Shown one piece after another: positions 8,821 to 17,131 of a stretch of DNA of 53,809 bases. This DNA is from Paracoccaceae bacterium (lineage in GTDB: Bacteria; Pseudomonadota; Alphaproteobacteria; Rhodobacterales; Rhodobacteraceae), in the NCBI GenBank assembly GCA_020628545.1, contig JAHDEX010000027.1:1-53809 (forward strand), written 5' to 3'. Position 1 is the stretch's first letter. Every line of letters begins with the position of its first letter. The position numbers and the translations under genes were made by a program. Below the pieces are notes generated by a model. The model was not told the origin of the DNA and ran no database searches. It worked only from the letters and a program-made list of their open reading frames with translations.

Positions 8821-10434
8821 ATGGATCCTGCACTGCGCCAACTTCTTTTTCTGCGACTGCGAGGGGGTCTGCGTCAACGCCTGCAACAGTTGGCGAGCGT
8901 GCGCGGCCTGCTTTTCTCTCTGGCGTTCGGGGGGATCGTTTGGTTCCTGATCGTGACAAACAGCTCCCATGACTCTGTCGCTTTGGACCCGCATGCGTTT
9001 AGCGACCAGATCATGACATTCATGCCGCTGACCATGCTCGGCCTGTCGCTGTTGACCGTGTTGATGACAACCGGTCCGACGTTTCATTTTTCGCCAAACG
9101 AAATCAATTTCCTTTTTACCGGGCCGTTCCGCCGACGGGATCTGATCCTTTATAAGTTTGGCGCATATGTCGCGGGCGTCACCTTGACGAGCGCCTTTGT
9201 CACTCTCTTTGCACAGGCACAGACCGGCTCCGCCCTCTCGGCCTTTATCGCCACGCTTCTGACGCTTGTATTCGTTCAGTTGAACAGCGCCGTCATCGGC
9301 ATGGCAGGACACGCGCTCGACGGCAGCAAGCTCGCAAAGATGCGTTGGCCTGCGACCGTGTTGCTGTGCGCCGTGGCGGTGGCAGCCGTGATTTACGCGT
9401 GGGTTACGCCGGACCGCGGTATACTCGACCTTCTGTCCGCGTTTCGGCACTCGTGGATCGGGACCATCGTCTTGATCCCCTACATCGCATTTGCCGAACT
9501 TTTTGTGGCGCGAACGCTTACTGATCTTGCCCTTTGGGCGCTCGTCGCGGTCATCATCAATGCGGCGTTGCTGTATGCTGTCATCCGTCTTGATGCGCAC
9601 ACGACTGATCGCTCACTTGCGGAAAACGCACGTCTGAGCAGTCGGTGGGAGCGCATTAAGCAAGGTGGATCGTTCTTTGCGACACAGCGGACCGAGGTGC
9701 GCTCGATCCGTCGCGCCCCCATCGCTGGCGGCTTGGGTCCGATTGCGTGGCGGCAGGTCCTCAACGCATTGCGGAATTCTTTCAAACTGATCATCATCTT
9801 TGCCGGCATGGCTGCCTGTATCACGCCAATCTCTCTGGCGCTGAATGCGCCGATCACGGAACTGCAGACGCTGACGATCGTCTATGTGTTTTTCGCATTC
9901 ATCTTGCCGCGCAATCTGGTCTGCGACTTCCGCGGCGACCTAAGCCGGATGGAAATCTACAAGACACTGCCCATTTCACCGTGGCGCATTTGTGCAGGGC
10001 AGCTCGTGGTGCAAGTGCTTCTGGCCTATGTCATCGCTTTGACAATCATTGGCAGCGCGCTTGTCTTTGAGGAAAGCATGACGCCGCAAATCGCACTGAT
10101 CCTGGCCGCTTTTGCCTTGCCGTTGACGTTTCTGATCTATGCGGTGGAGAACACCGTGCATCTCCTATTCCCGGTCAAGCTCGTTGCGATGGGACGGGCC
10201 GACTTTGAGTTCCTCGGCCGCTCTATCGTCGAGTTTATTGCGAAGACAATTTTCGTCTTGGCAGCTATGGCGGCGTCAGGCGCTGTGGGGATGTGGGCTT
10301 TCAAAATGACTGGCACTGGATTGGTTCTGCCCGGAATGGTCAGCTGGCTGGCTCTGACGTTGATCGGAGTGGTGACGTTGGCCGCGCTACAATACGCTTT
10401 CCAACGCTTCGCGGTTGCTGAGACAATCGACTAA
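8821..10434 (+). CDS. Putative ABC exporter membrane subunit
   Basis: A 537-residue inner-membrane protein with about 12 hydrophobic segments in two groups separated by a polar stretch around residues 260-310. It resembles large membrane subunits annotated as putative ABC exporter. It follows the ATPase gene with a 3-bp gap. A start at 8821 gives MDPALRQLLF. No substrate clue is seen in the neighbours, which belong to separate transport operons. A long antisense open frame over its first half is a codon-bias artefact. Confidence 0.75.
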   Translation: MDPALRQLLFLRLRGGLRQRLQQLASVRGLLFSLAFGGIVWFLIVTNSSHDSVALDPHAFSDQIMTFMPLTMLGLSLLTVLMTTGPTFHFSPNEINFLFTGPFRRRDLILYKFGAYVAGVTLTSAFVTLFAQAQTGSALSAFIATLLTLVFVQLNSAVIGMAGHALDGSKLAKMRWPATVLLCAVAVAAVIYAWVTPDRGILDLLSAFRHSWIGTIVLIPYIAFAELFVARTLTDLALWALVAVIINAALLYAVIRLDAHTTDRSLAENARLSSRWERIKQGGSFFATQRTEVRSIRRAPIAGGLGPIAWRQVLNALRNSFKLIIIFAGMAACITPISLALNAPITELQTLTIVYVFFAFILPRNLVCDFRGDLSRMEIYKTLPISPWRICAGQLVVQVLLAYVIALTIIGSALVFEESMTPQIALILAAFALPLTFLIYAVENTVHLLFPVKLVAMGRADFEFLGRSIVEFIAKTIFVLAAMAASGAVGMWAFKMTGTGLVLPGMVSWLALTLIGVVTLAALQYAFQRFAVAETID

Positions 10435-10561
10435 CTCTCCTTGCATCCCAGCAACTCGATCCGAGGCAGCCTTCCTCAAGACGGCGACTTTCCAGCTCGC
10501 GAAACTCTTCTCTGCGTTTCGTCTGACCTGCACCCAAACCACGCGAACGGAATGCCTGCAG

Positions 10562-10981
10562 TTACGCAGACAATGATGACTTTAGAACTGCAATTGCGGC
10601 CATTGCGACCTCTAAGTCTTGTTCGGGGGTGCCCGAACCGATGCCGATGCCACCAATGAGCTGGTCTTGAACGATGATCGGCAGACCGCCTTGAAGACGC
10701 GTCATGTCACCGCCGGTGGCGGCGGCGATTGCCGGGCCAACGGCCTCGGGGATTGCGTTGCTGGGGGCTCCGATTGACGCCGCGGTTCTGGCTTTGGCGC
10801 GCGCGCTTTTGACGCTCAGATACTTCGCACCCGTCATGCGCAATTGGGCGATGGTCTCGCCCGACGCATCAACAATAACGATGCATTGAGGTTGACCAAG
10901 CGCCTCCGCCTTTTCCGCTGCAGCTTCGAGCATCTTCAACGCTGCGCGGTGCGTCAAACGCAGTGTCGGTTCGACGAACAT
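10562..10981 (-). CDS. GlcG/HbpS-family (DUF336) protein
   Basis: A protein of 139 residues that matches the GlcG/HbpS family over its whole length: an N-terminal helix TLRLTHRAALKMLEAAAEKA, a central strand IVIVDASGETIAQLRMTGA, the segment GGLPIIV, and a final GGIGIGSGTPEQDLEVAMAAI. Some relatives (HbpS) bind haem extracellularly; most, including GlcG next to glycolate oxidase genes, have no proven function. The ATG at 10981 is preceded by GGAGG within the end of the upstream SMP-30 gene (2-bp gap), so it is the last gene of the CUT1 operon. No signal peptide is evident. Confidence 0.8.
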   Translation of the reverse strand: MFVEPTLRLTHRAALKMLEAAAEKAEALGQPQCIVIVDASGETIAQLRMTGAKYLSVKSARAKARTAASIGAPSNAIPEAVGPAIAAATGGDMTRLQGGLPIIVQDQLIGGIGIGSGTPEQDLEVAMAAIAVLKSSLSA

Positions 10982-10983
10982 GA

Positions 10984-11916
10984 TCACAGCCCTCCGATCG
11001 GAGAGACGCCGTTGACGTTCAAATAAACCGCGTAAAGCGATGTGGTGCCGCAAATGAACAGACGGTTGAGCTTCGCGCCTCCAAAGCAGACATTGGCGAC
11101 CAGTTCTGGGATCAGAACTTTTCCAATCAATTTGCCAGTTTGATCAAGGCAATGGACACCATCTGCAGCTGAACTCCAAATCCGGCCATCCCGGTCAAAA
11201 CGGAACCCGTCGAAGACCCCTTCCGTGCAGGTCGCGAAGACATCGCCACCTGTGAGTTGCCCGTCAGGGCTGACGCTATGGCGCCGAATATGACGCGGCC
11301 CGTCAGGGTCGTGGGTGATGCCAGTATCGGCGATATAGAGCTCTGCTTCATCAGGAGAGAAAGCGAGCCCATTGGGTTTAACGTAGTCGTCGGCAACGCG
11401 CGTGATCTCACCGTCAGTGTCTACGCGATAAACGTGGCAGGCCCCTATTTCGCTTTCTGCACGTTCACCCTCGTAGTCCATGAGAATGCCGTAACTTGGG
11501 TCCGTGAACCAGATTGAACCATCCGATTTCACCACGACGTCATTGGGTGAATTGAACCGTTTGCCCTCAAACCTGTCAGCAACCACTGTGATGCTGCCGT
11601 CATGTTCAGTCCGGGTGACACGCCGTGCGAGGTGTTCGCACGTGATAAGCCGACCTACGCGATCAACCGTGTTGCCGTTTGAATTGTTGGAGGGCTGACG
11701 AAACACGGAAACGTTGCCATCCGTGTCATCGAACCGCAGCATCCGGTTGTTCGGAATGTCGGACCAGAGCAAATAACGGCCTGACGCGGACCAGACCGGG
11801 CCCTCGGACCAACGGGCGCCGGTCCATAGGCGCTCAACCCTCGCATGCCCGACAAAGCAGGCCTCAAAGCTAGGGTCGATGACTTCAAACCCTGTTCCGT
11901 CTATCACGCCGTACAT
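10984..11916 (-). CDS. SMP-30/gluconolactonase family sugar lactonase
   Basis: A 310-residue six-bladed propeller enzyme that hydrolyses sugar-acid lactones. Expected metal/active-site residues are present: Glu in WSEGP (residue 38), Asn in NSPND (125), Asn in KPNGLAFSPD (182) and Asp in VFDGFRFD (236). The start MYGVIDG at 11916, after a GAAGAG-type site, is preferred over an upstream in-frame start at 12003 that lies in the preceding gene. The gene still overlaps that gene's end by 32 bp. It has no export signal, so it should act in the cytoplasm on a lactone derived from the sugar brought in by the CUT1 importer of the same operon. Confidence 0.85.
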   Translation of the reverse strand: MYGVIDGTGFEVIDPSFEACFVGHARVERLWTGARWSEGPVWSASGRYLLWSDIPNNRMLRFDDTDGNVSVFRQPSNNSNGNTVDRVGRLITCEHLARRVTRTEHDGSITVVADRFEGKRFNSPNDVVVKSDGSIWFTDPSYGILMDYEGERAESEIGACHVYRVDTDGEITRVADDYVKPNGLAFSPDEAELYIADTGITHDPDGPRHIRRHSVSPDGQLTGGDVFATCTEGVFDGFRFDRDGRIWSSAADGVHCLDQTGKLIGKVLIPELVANVCFGGAKLNRLFICGTTSLYAVYLNVNGVSPIGGL

Positions 11917-12634
11917 TTTCTCTTCTTTCAAATTGCGCCCTGTCGGGGCGTCGCATGCCCCAGCCAGGGTAAGGCAGTTGGTTTCCTGGGTGCGACGGGT
12001 CATCGCCCCATATCGCCTGATAGGTGTCTATCGCCATGCCGCGTCGCTGCATGACGAAGTATGTCACCACAAGACATGTCCACCATAGGGTCAACAGCAG
12101 CCACATCCAAACGGGACCATTGGCTTTCCATAAGCCAGTCAGAATTGCCACTATGCCAACCAGCAGCGCGGTGTACCCGAGCGTTTTGTGCGCAGCTTCA
12201 AACATGCGCCTACGACGAGACATGTCGTAATGGTGGCCATGCGGTGAACCACTCCGGTCCAATGACGTCGGTCCGCCTTTGGACCCACGGAAAATACCAA
12301 GCAGGACCTGCACAATTAATGCTGCGATCAAAAGAAGACCTAGCGCATTGTGCAGACTGATCTCACTTAAAGAGATCGGCATTACATACATCACGCCTGC
12401 GGCTGACAGCACCAAGACGGCGACGTTCCCGATCCAATGCGAACGCCACCACACCTGGCTGTCCAGTTCGTTCGGCCAGTCCTGCCCAGGTAGGATTTTG
12501 AAAAACCGCGCTGCAATCACCGCGAGCGGTGCAAGGACGCCCCATGCTACAACCATCGATCGCGCATGCCACGAAATCGCTTCTCCCACGTCATGCGCCC
12601 GCGAAGGGTCTATGGGCGACAGCAACCAGTCCAT
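11885..12634 (-). CDS. Cytochrome b561-like membrane protein
   Basis: A 249-residue membrane protein with four to five hydrophobic helices. Histidines sit in the helix contexts RSHWIGNVAVLVL, ISLHNALGLLLIAAL and FEAAHKTLGYTALLVG, the pattern of b561-type haem-binding proteins that pass electrons across membranes. The start MDWLLSP at 12634 overlaps the preceding permease stop by one base (TGATG). Its place between a CUT1 permease and a lactonase suggests an electron-transfer step for oxidation of the same sugar, but no dehydrogenase is encoded in this operon. Haem binding is inferred from the histidines. Confidence 0.7.
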   Translation of the reverse strand: MDWLLSPIDPSRAHDVGEAISWHARSMVVAWGVLAPLAVIAARFFKILPGQDWPNELDSQVWWRSHWIGNVAVLVLSAAGVMYVMPISLSEISLHNALGLLLIAALIVQVLLGIFRGSKGGPTSLDRSGSPHGHHYDMSRRRRMFEAAHKTLGYTALLVGIVAILTGLWKANGPVWMWLLLTLWWTCLVVTYFVMQRRGMAIDTYQAIWGDDPSHPGNQLPYPGWGMRRPDRAQFERRENVRRDRRNRV

Positions 12635-13569
12635 CAGCCTTTGACCGCTCCTGCCGTCATTCCCGTGATAATTTGGCGCGACGCGAATAGGGTGAAGATG
12701 ATCGGCGGAATTGCGAGCAGCATGCCCGTCGCCATGATCACCCCCCACTCAACATTAAATTCGCTCATGTTGTTCACGATGAGAATGGGCACAGTCTTCG
12801 TGTTTCTGTCGGACAGTGCGGAGGCAAGAAGGTACTCATTCCACGCGATACGAAAGGTGAAGATTGCGGCTGCAGCGAGGCCCGGTTTGATGAGCGGAAG
12901 CACCACCAGGAAGAAAACCTGAAACGGCCCCGCCCCATCGACGCGCGCTGCCTCTTCGAGAGAGCGCGGCACCTGGACGATGAAGCTTTGGAGAATCCAG
13001 ATGACGAAGGGCAGGTTCATCGCCACATAGATCACAATGATGCCGGTGTGGGTGCCTGCAAGGCAGACGTCTCCCCTACCCCCAAAGGTTTCTCGTATTG
13101 TGCCTCCGATCAGACCGTCGCGATCAAGGCAGAATTCGTTATTCCAAAGACCGAAGACCGGCACCAAAAGGACGGCGGGTGGCACCATGCGGACCATGAG
13201 AGTCGTCAACGAGACTGTGTCACGCCCCATAAATCGGAACCGAACCAACGCATAAGCGCCCATACACCCGATGACGAGCGTCAGCACTGTCGAGATCAAG
13301 GCAATGATCAACGAGTTGATGAGGGCGCCACCAAACTTGAGCGAGCAGAAATCGATGTGATCCGGCTCGTACGGCAAAACATCGCAAAGCGCTGTTTCAT
13401 AGTTTTGTATTGTCGGCAGGAAAAACAGGCCTGACGCGCCCGATATGATGTCGACATCCAGCTTGAAGCTGTTGACGAACATCAACAAAACCGGCCCAAC
13501 GGACATGAAAACGAGTAGTGCTATGACCGCATAGAAGGCAGGGTTCTGCTTTTCATATGGTTGATCCAT
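12634..13569 (-). CDS. CUT1 sugar ABC transporter permease (MalG type)
   Basis: A 311-residue permease with six predicted membrane helices and the ATPase-docking EAA loop EEAARVDGAGPFQVFF near residues 205-220. The start at 13569 (MDQPYEK) overlaps the stop of the first permease (TGATG). Unusual for MalG-like proteins are two loop insertions with cysteine pairs: C62 and C75 after the first helix, and C147 and C169 in an enlarged loop before the GIIVIYVAMNLPF helix. These would face the periplasm and could form disulfides or shape the contact with the binding protein. Confidence 0.88.
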   Translation of the reverse strand: MDQPYEKQNPAFYAVIALLVFMSVGPVLLMFVNSFKLDVDIISGASGLFFLPTIQNYETALCDVLPYEPDHIDFCSLKFGGALINSLIIALISTVLTLVIGCMGAYALVRFRFMGRDTVSLTTLMVRMVPPAVLLVPVFGLWNNEFCLDRDGLIGGTIRETFGGRGDVCLAGTHTGIIVIYVAMNLPFVIWILQSFIVQVPRSLEEAARVDGAGPFQVFFLVVLPLIKPGLAAAAIFTFRIAWNEYLLASALSDRNTKTVPILIVNNMSEFNVEWGVIMATGMLLAIPPIIFTLFASRQIITGMTAGAVKG

Positions 13570-14528
13570 CAGGTGTCCTCCTCGGCGGAGATGCGAACTT
13601 TGGCGGCACGGACTTCTTGCCAACGTGTAAAGGCGAACATGCCCAAGGTAAGTGCCAAGAGAAGCAAGAGCAGGTAATTCGACATCGCGGCGGCAACGCC
13701 CAACTCTCGGAATTCGGTCGCCGTGCGTGAAATGCGAAGCGCCAAAATCTCAGTCGAAAGACCCGGACCGCCCTCGGTCATGACGAGGATCACCTCAAGC
13801 ACTTTGAATGCATCAATAAGGCGCAAAAGCCCGGTGACGATCAGAACCGGCATCATCAACGGCAGCTTGATGTACCAGATTTGCTGCCACGTCGTCGCGC
13901 CATCAATCTTGGCCGCCTCCAGTGCAGAACGTGGCAGTGATTGGAGCGCCGCCAACGAAAGAATGAAGATAAATGGGGTCCACTGCCAGATGTCAGCGAT
14001 GATGACGCTCATGAGTGCGTGCTGGCCAAGCCAATCGACAGTGGGCAGCCCCAGTCCTTCAAGCGTCCGATTAAACGTCCCTACCGTGGGGTGGTACATG
14101 TAGCGCCACATGAGACCGACCACGACGGGAGCAATCATCATAGGCAAGATGAATAGCGTCCGGAGCATCGACATGCCGCGGATATTGCGGTCGAGAAGCA
14201 GAGCCAGGCCGACGCCGATGACCAATTCGAATGTCACAACAAAGAACGCAAAACGCAGTGTCACAGAGAGACTTTCGCGAAAGTTCGGATCATCCCAAAG
14301 CGTGACGTAGTTCTTGAGGCCGACAAACTCGGCCTCGCCAATTGTCTGACTGGGGTCCCAGGCGCGGAAGCTGCCCCAGATCATGTAGGCCAACGGGTAC
14401 AAAAGCGCGATCGCCATGATAACCGCCGCTGGCGCCATGAACATGTAAGGCGTGAGGCGGTTGAGGCGTTGCGCTTTTCGACGCTTTGCAGCGCGTTCGG
14501 CAGCAGATGAGAGAGCCATGTCAACCAT
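13569..14528 (-). CDS. CUT1 sugar ABC transporter permease (MalF type)
   Basis: A 319-residue inner-membrane permease with six helices and the EAA motif as ALEAAKIDGATTWQQIWYI. A conserved LTPYMFMAPA segment opens the first helix. The ATG at 14528 is chosen because AAAGGA lies at a proper distance; GTG at 14537 and ATG at 14519 are in frame and possible. It forms the channel heterodimer with the downstream MalG-type permease and follows the binding-protein gene after a 70-bp gap with a strong hairpin. Confidence 0.88.
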   Translation of the reverse strand: MVDMALSSAAERAAKRRKAQRLNRLTPYMFMAPAAVIMAIALLYPLAYMIWGSFRAWDPSQTIGEAEFVGLKNYVTLWDDPNFRESLSVTLRFAFFVVTFELVIGVGLALLLDRNIRGMSMLRTLFILPMMIAPVVVGLMWRYMYHPTVGTFNRTLEGLGLPTVDWLGQHALMSVIIADIWQWTPFIFILSLAALQSLPRSALEAAKIDGATTWQQIWYIKLPLMMPVLIVTGLLRLIDAFKVLEVILVMTEGGPGLSTEILALRISRTATEFRELGVAAAMSNYLLLLLLALTLGMFAFTRWQEVRAAKVRISAEEDT

Positions 14529-14560
14529 GGGCGTCACACGTCCTTTGTCAGAAGAGTTGC

Positions 14561-14585
14561 GGAGGCGGGCACTGAACCCGCCTCC
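14561..14585 (-). other. Intercistronic hairpin after the CUT1 binding-protein gene
   Basis: Perfect 9-bp arms GGAGGCGGG (14561-14569) and CCCGCCTCC (14577-14585) with a 7-base loop lie just after the binding-protein stop. There is no T-run, so it is probably an RNA-stabilising or attenuating hairpin that raises binding protein over permeases rather than a full terminator. Confidence 0.55.
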
Positions 14586-14598
14586 TGGGGAGGGTGGA

Positions 14599-15927
14599 TT
14601 AGTTCCAGGTGTAGTACCCGGCCTCTTCCATGACGGCCTTGGTGCGTTCGGCGACGCCGTCCAGTGCTTCCTGAATATCGAGGTCCTCGGTCAGCACCTT
14701 AGACAGCGTCGTGCCAAGATCCGCGTTGATCTTGCCCCAAACAGGGATGATCGGACGCCAGTCAGGGTCTGCGTGCTTCAGCGCCTCGCCGAATGTCGCC
14801 ATATGTGGAAACTTGGCGTTCACGTCGGCATCGGCGTGGGTCGAGAAACGCGACGGGTTCCCACCGGCCAAAGCCACCAGCTTGTCGCCCTCTTTTGACG
14901 TCAGCCACTGCATCAACAGGAAGGCGGCTTCCTTGTTCTCAGCATTGGCCGGAATGCCGATACCAAAACCACCCGTCTGGCTGCCACGGCGGACACCCAT
15001 GGGGTGCAGTGCCCAATCGACTTTGCCGACGACCTGGCTTTTCGACGGATCATTGATCTGACCCGCGACAACGGTCGTGTCGAGGAACATCGCCGTGTCG
15101 CCGTTGAGGAATGATCCGAGCGCTTCACCAAAGCCGAAATTGGTCGCACCTTCGGGACCACAGTCAACGATTGTCTTCAGAGCATTTGCAGCTTCGACAC
15201 CGGCTGCGTTGTTCACAATCGGGTTCCAGTTGTCGTCAAAGACACGGCCGCCCATGGGTGCAAGATGCAGAAGGAAAGCGTGGCTTGCATGGTGGCCTGA
15301 GGCCGCGCGCGACGCCACACCGCCCATGCCGGGTTCCAGTTCGGGAATCTTGCACGCGATTTCGAGCATTTCCTCGTAGGTTTCCGGCACCTCAAGACCA
15401 TGCTTTTCAAAGATGTCGGTGCGATACCCAAGGATCGAGGTTTCCGAACCGTAGGGAATCCCGAACAGCGAGCCAGTCTTGCCCTCAAGGTAACCTTTGC
15501 CCCCTCCGGCAAAGCCGATGTTGTAGACGTAGCCGTCAATCAGGTCATCAGCGTCGTAGTTCGGATCCGAAAGTTTCGGGTTCATGAAGTACTTCGCGAG
15601 GTTTTCAAGCTGATCCGCGTAAACATAGTCGGCCTTGGAGAAAACGACGTATGCAATCAGGTCGTACTCTCCCTCGTCCTGCGCCAGTTCCAACGTCTGA
15701 CGTTCGCGCATCTTGAGGTAAGGAAGCTGATCCACTTCCACCTCGATGCCGGTTTCTTTTGTGAATTCCGGCAGGATTTGCATAACCGCATCGTAATGGG
15801 GGTGCGCCGGGAAATTCACGATCAGTGTCGTGCCCTCGTATTCTGCATAGGGGTTTGCAAGTGCAGTCCCCGCCAGGAGCGCCGTGGCAATGCCTGCCTG
15901 CGCTGTCTTCTTCAACATGTTGAGCAT
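14599..15927 (-). CDS. CUT1 sugar ABC transporter substrate-binding protein
   Basis: A 442-residue periplasmic protein of the family-1 extracellular solute-binding type. The signal peptide is about residues 1-24 (MLNMLKK...GTALA). The mature part has the usual elements, such as the GSLFGIPYGSETSILGY hinge region and the QWLTSKEG segment near the C-terminus. GGGAGG lies 6 bases before ATG 15927. It delivers an unidentified sugar or polyol to the two permeases downstream. The order ATPase, binding protein, permeases in one operon is seen directly. Confidence 0.92.
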   Translation of the reverse strand: MLNMLKKTAQAGIATALLAGTALANPYAEYEGTTLIVNFPAHPHYDAVMQILPEFTKETGIEVEVDQLPYLKMRERQTLELAQDEGEYDLIAYVVFSKADYVYADQLENLAKYFMNPKLSDPNYDADDLIDGYVYNIGFAGGGKGYLEGKTGSLFGIPYGSETSILGYRTDIFEKHGLEVPETYEEMLEIACKIPELEPGMGGVASRAASGHHASHAFLLHLAPMGGRVFDDNWNPIVNNAAGVEAANALKTIVDCGPEGATNFGFGEALGSFLNGDTAMFLDTTVVAGQINDPSKSQVVGKVDWALHPMGVRRGSQTGGFGIGIPANAENKEAAFLLMQWLTSKEGDKLVALAGGNPSRFSTHADADVNAKFPHMATFGEALKHADPDWRPIIPVWGKINADLGTTLSKVLTEDLDIQEALDGVAERTKAVMEEAGYYTWN

Positions 15928-15951
15928 GTTATTCCTCCCTTTTTTGAAATC

Positions 15952-17043
15952 TCAATGAATTGCCGCTTCAGTTTCGCGGTCGAACAAATGCACGCCGCGC
16001 GGATTGACGGCGAAGCTGAGTGTTTGGCCCAAGGCGATGCGGTTTTCTGAGTTCAGCTCGACCATCACCTTCTCGTCGCCGCATTTGCACAGCAAAACCG
16101 ACTGCGCGCCGACGTATTCCGAGACCATCACATCGAGCGACAACGCCACATCCGGTGACGCATCTGCATCATGACGAAGATCAGACGGCCGGACGCCAAG
16201 AGTTATCGAACGGCGCGAATGCGCCTTTGCTGCCGCTGCGATCTCGCCCTCAAGCGCAAGCGCGAAACCGTTGCCCACGACAAAAGCACGACCATCGCGA
16301 TCCTCGATCTCACCATTCAGAAAGTTCATCGGCGGCGACCCAAGAAAGCCCGCGACGAATTTATTGACTGGCCGTTTGAAGAGCGCTTCAGGCGTGCCCT
16401 GTTGCTGAATATAGCCGCCGTGCATCACAACGATCCGATCAGCCAAGGTCATCGCCTCGATCTGATCGTGCGTCACGTAGATCATGTTCTTCTGCACACG
16501 CTGGCTCATCAGGGCCAATTCCGCACGCATCTGGCCGCGAAGTTTGGCATCGAGATTGGACAATGGTTCGTCGAAGAGGAAGATGCCGGAATCCTTGGCC
16601 AAAGCACGCGCCATGGCCACGCGCTGACGCTGACCGCCTGACAATGCCCCTGGCTTGCGATGCAAAAACTCGGTCAGGCCGACAACTTCGGCAACCTCGC
16701 GCACCTTTTTGTCAATCTCCGGTTTTGGACGTCGCTGCAGGCGCAGAGCGAAGGAAATATTCTGTGCGACGTTCATATGCGGGTAAAGAGCGTAGTCCTG
16801 GAAGACCATCGCGAGATCGCGTTCTTTTGGTTCAAGGTGGCTGACAGGTTCGCCCCCAACCCAGATCTCGCCGTCAGACACGCTTTCTAATCCGGCGATC
16901 ATCCGCAGTGTCGTCGACTTGCCGCAGCCTGACGGGCCAACAAGGACAGTGAATTCGTTATCCGCGATTTCAAGCTCGATGCCGTGCAAGACTTCCACCT
17001 CGCCGTAGCGCTTGATGAGATTGTCGAGATGAATAGTTGGCAT
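15952..17043 (-). CDS. CUT1 sugar ABC transporter ATP-binding protein (UgpC/MalK type)
   Basis: A 363-residue ATPase. Walker A is GPSGCGKSTT (about 36-45), Q-loop VFQDYALYPH, signature LSGGQRQRVAMARAL, Walker B IFLFDEPLSNLD and switch THD. The C-terminal 120 residues form the TOBE/regulatory part typical of MalK-UgpC proteins, ending near NPRGVHLFD. It is the first gene of the CUT1-b561-SMP30-GlcG operon. Its start is only 14 bp from a pair of LacI-type operators, so a bound repressor would cover the promoter and leader. Confidence 0.93.
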   Translation of the reverse strand: MPTIHLDNLIKRYGEVEVLHGIELEIADNEFTVLVGPSGCGKSTTLRMIAGLESVSDGEIWVGGEPVSHLEPKERDLAMVFQDYALYPHMNVAQNISFALRLQRRPKPEIDKKVREVAEVVGLTEFLHRKPGALSGGQRQRVAMARALAKDSGIFLFDEPLSNLDAKLRGQMRAELALMSQRVQKNMIYVTHDQIEAMTLADRIVVMHGGYIQQQGTPEALFKRPVNKFVAGFLGSPPMNFLNGEIEDRDGRAFVVGNGFALALEGEIAAAAKAHSRRSITLGVRPSDLRHDADASPDVALSLDVMVSEYVGAQSVLLCKCGDEKVMVELNSENRIALGQTLSFAVNPRGVHLFDRETEAAIH

Positions 17044-17056
17044 GATTCCCTCAAAT

Positions 17057-17092
17057 TGTTACCGGTCACAATAATAAATGTGACCGGTAACA
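17057..17092. promoter_or_regulatory. Tandem LacI-type operators before the CUT1 operon
   Basis: A 36-bp perfect inverted repeat: TGTTACCGGTCACA (17057-17070), an 8-bp AT-only spacer, then TGTGACCGGTAACA (17079-17092). Each arm is itself a 14-bp pseudo-palindrome around a central CG, the form of a LacI-family operator. The two centres lie 22 bp apart, about two helical turns, so two dimers would bind the same face. The spacer reads TATTAT on the - strand, a possible -10. The LacI gene immediately upstream (17132-18154) is the likely regulator. Confidence 0.75.
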
Positions 17093-17131
17093 CAAGTAGT
17101 TTTGTGAGAGATCCTTGAGAATTGGAAAGTG

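Noticed and set aside
7969..9600. 543-codon open frame antisense to the ABC exporter genes
   Set aside because: Arg/Lys/Asp/Gln-rich composition typical of the reverse frame of GC-rich membrane-protein genes, no ribosome site, no known family, and it overlaps two clear genes.
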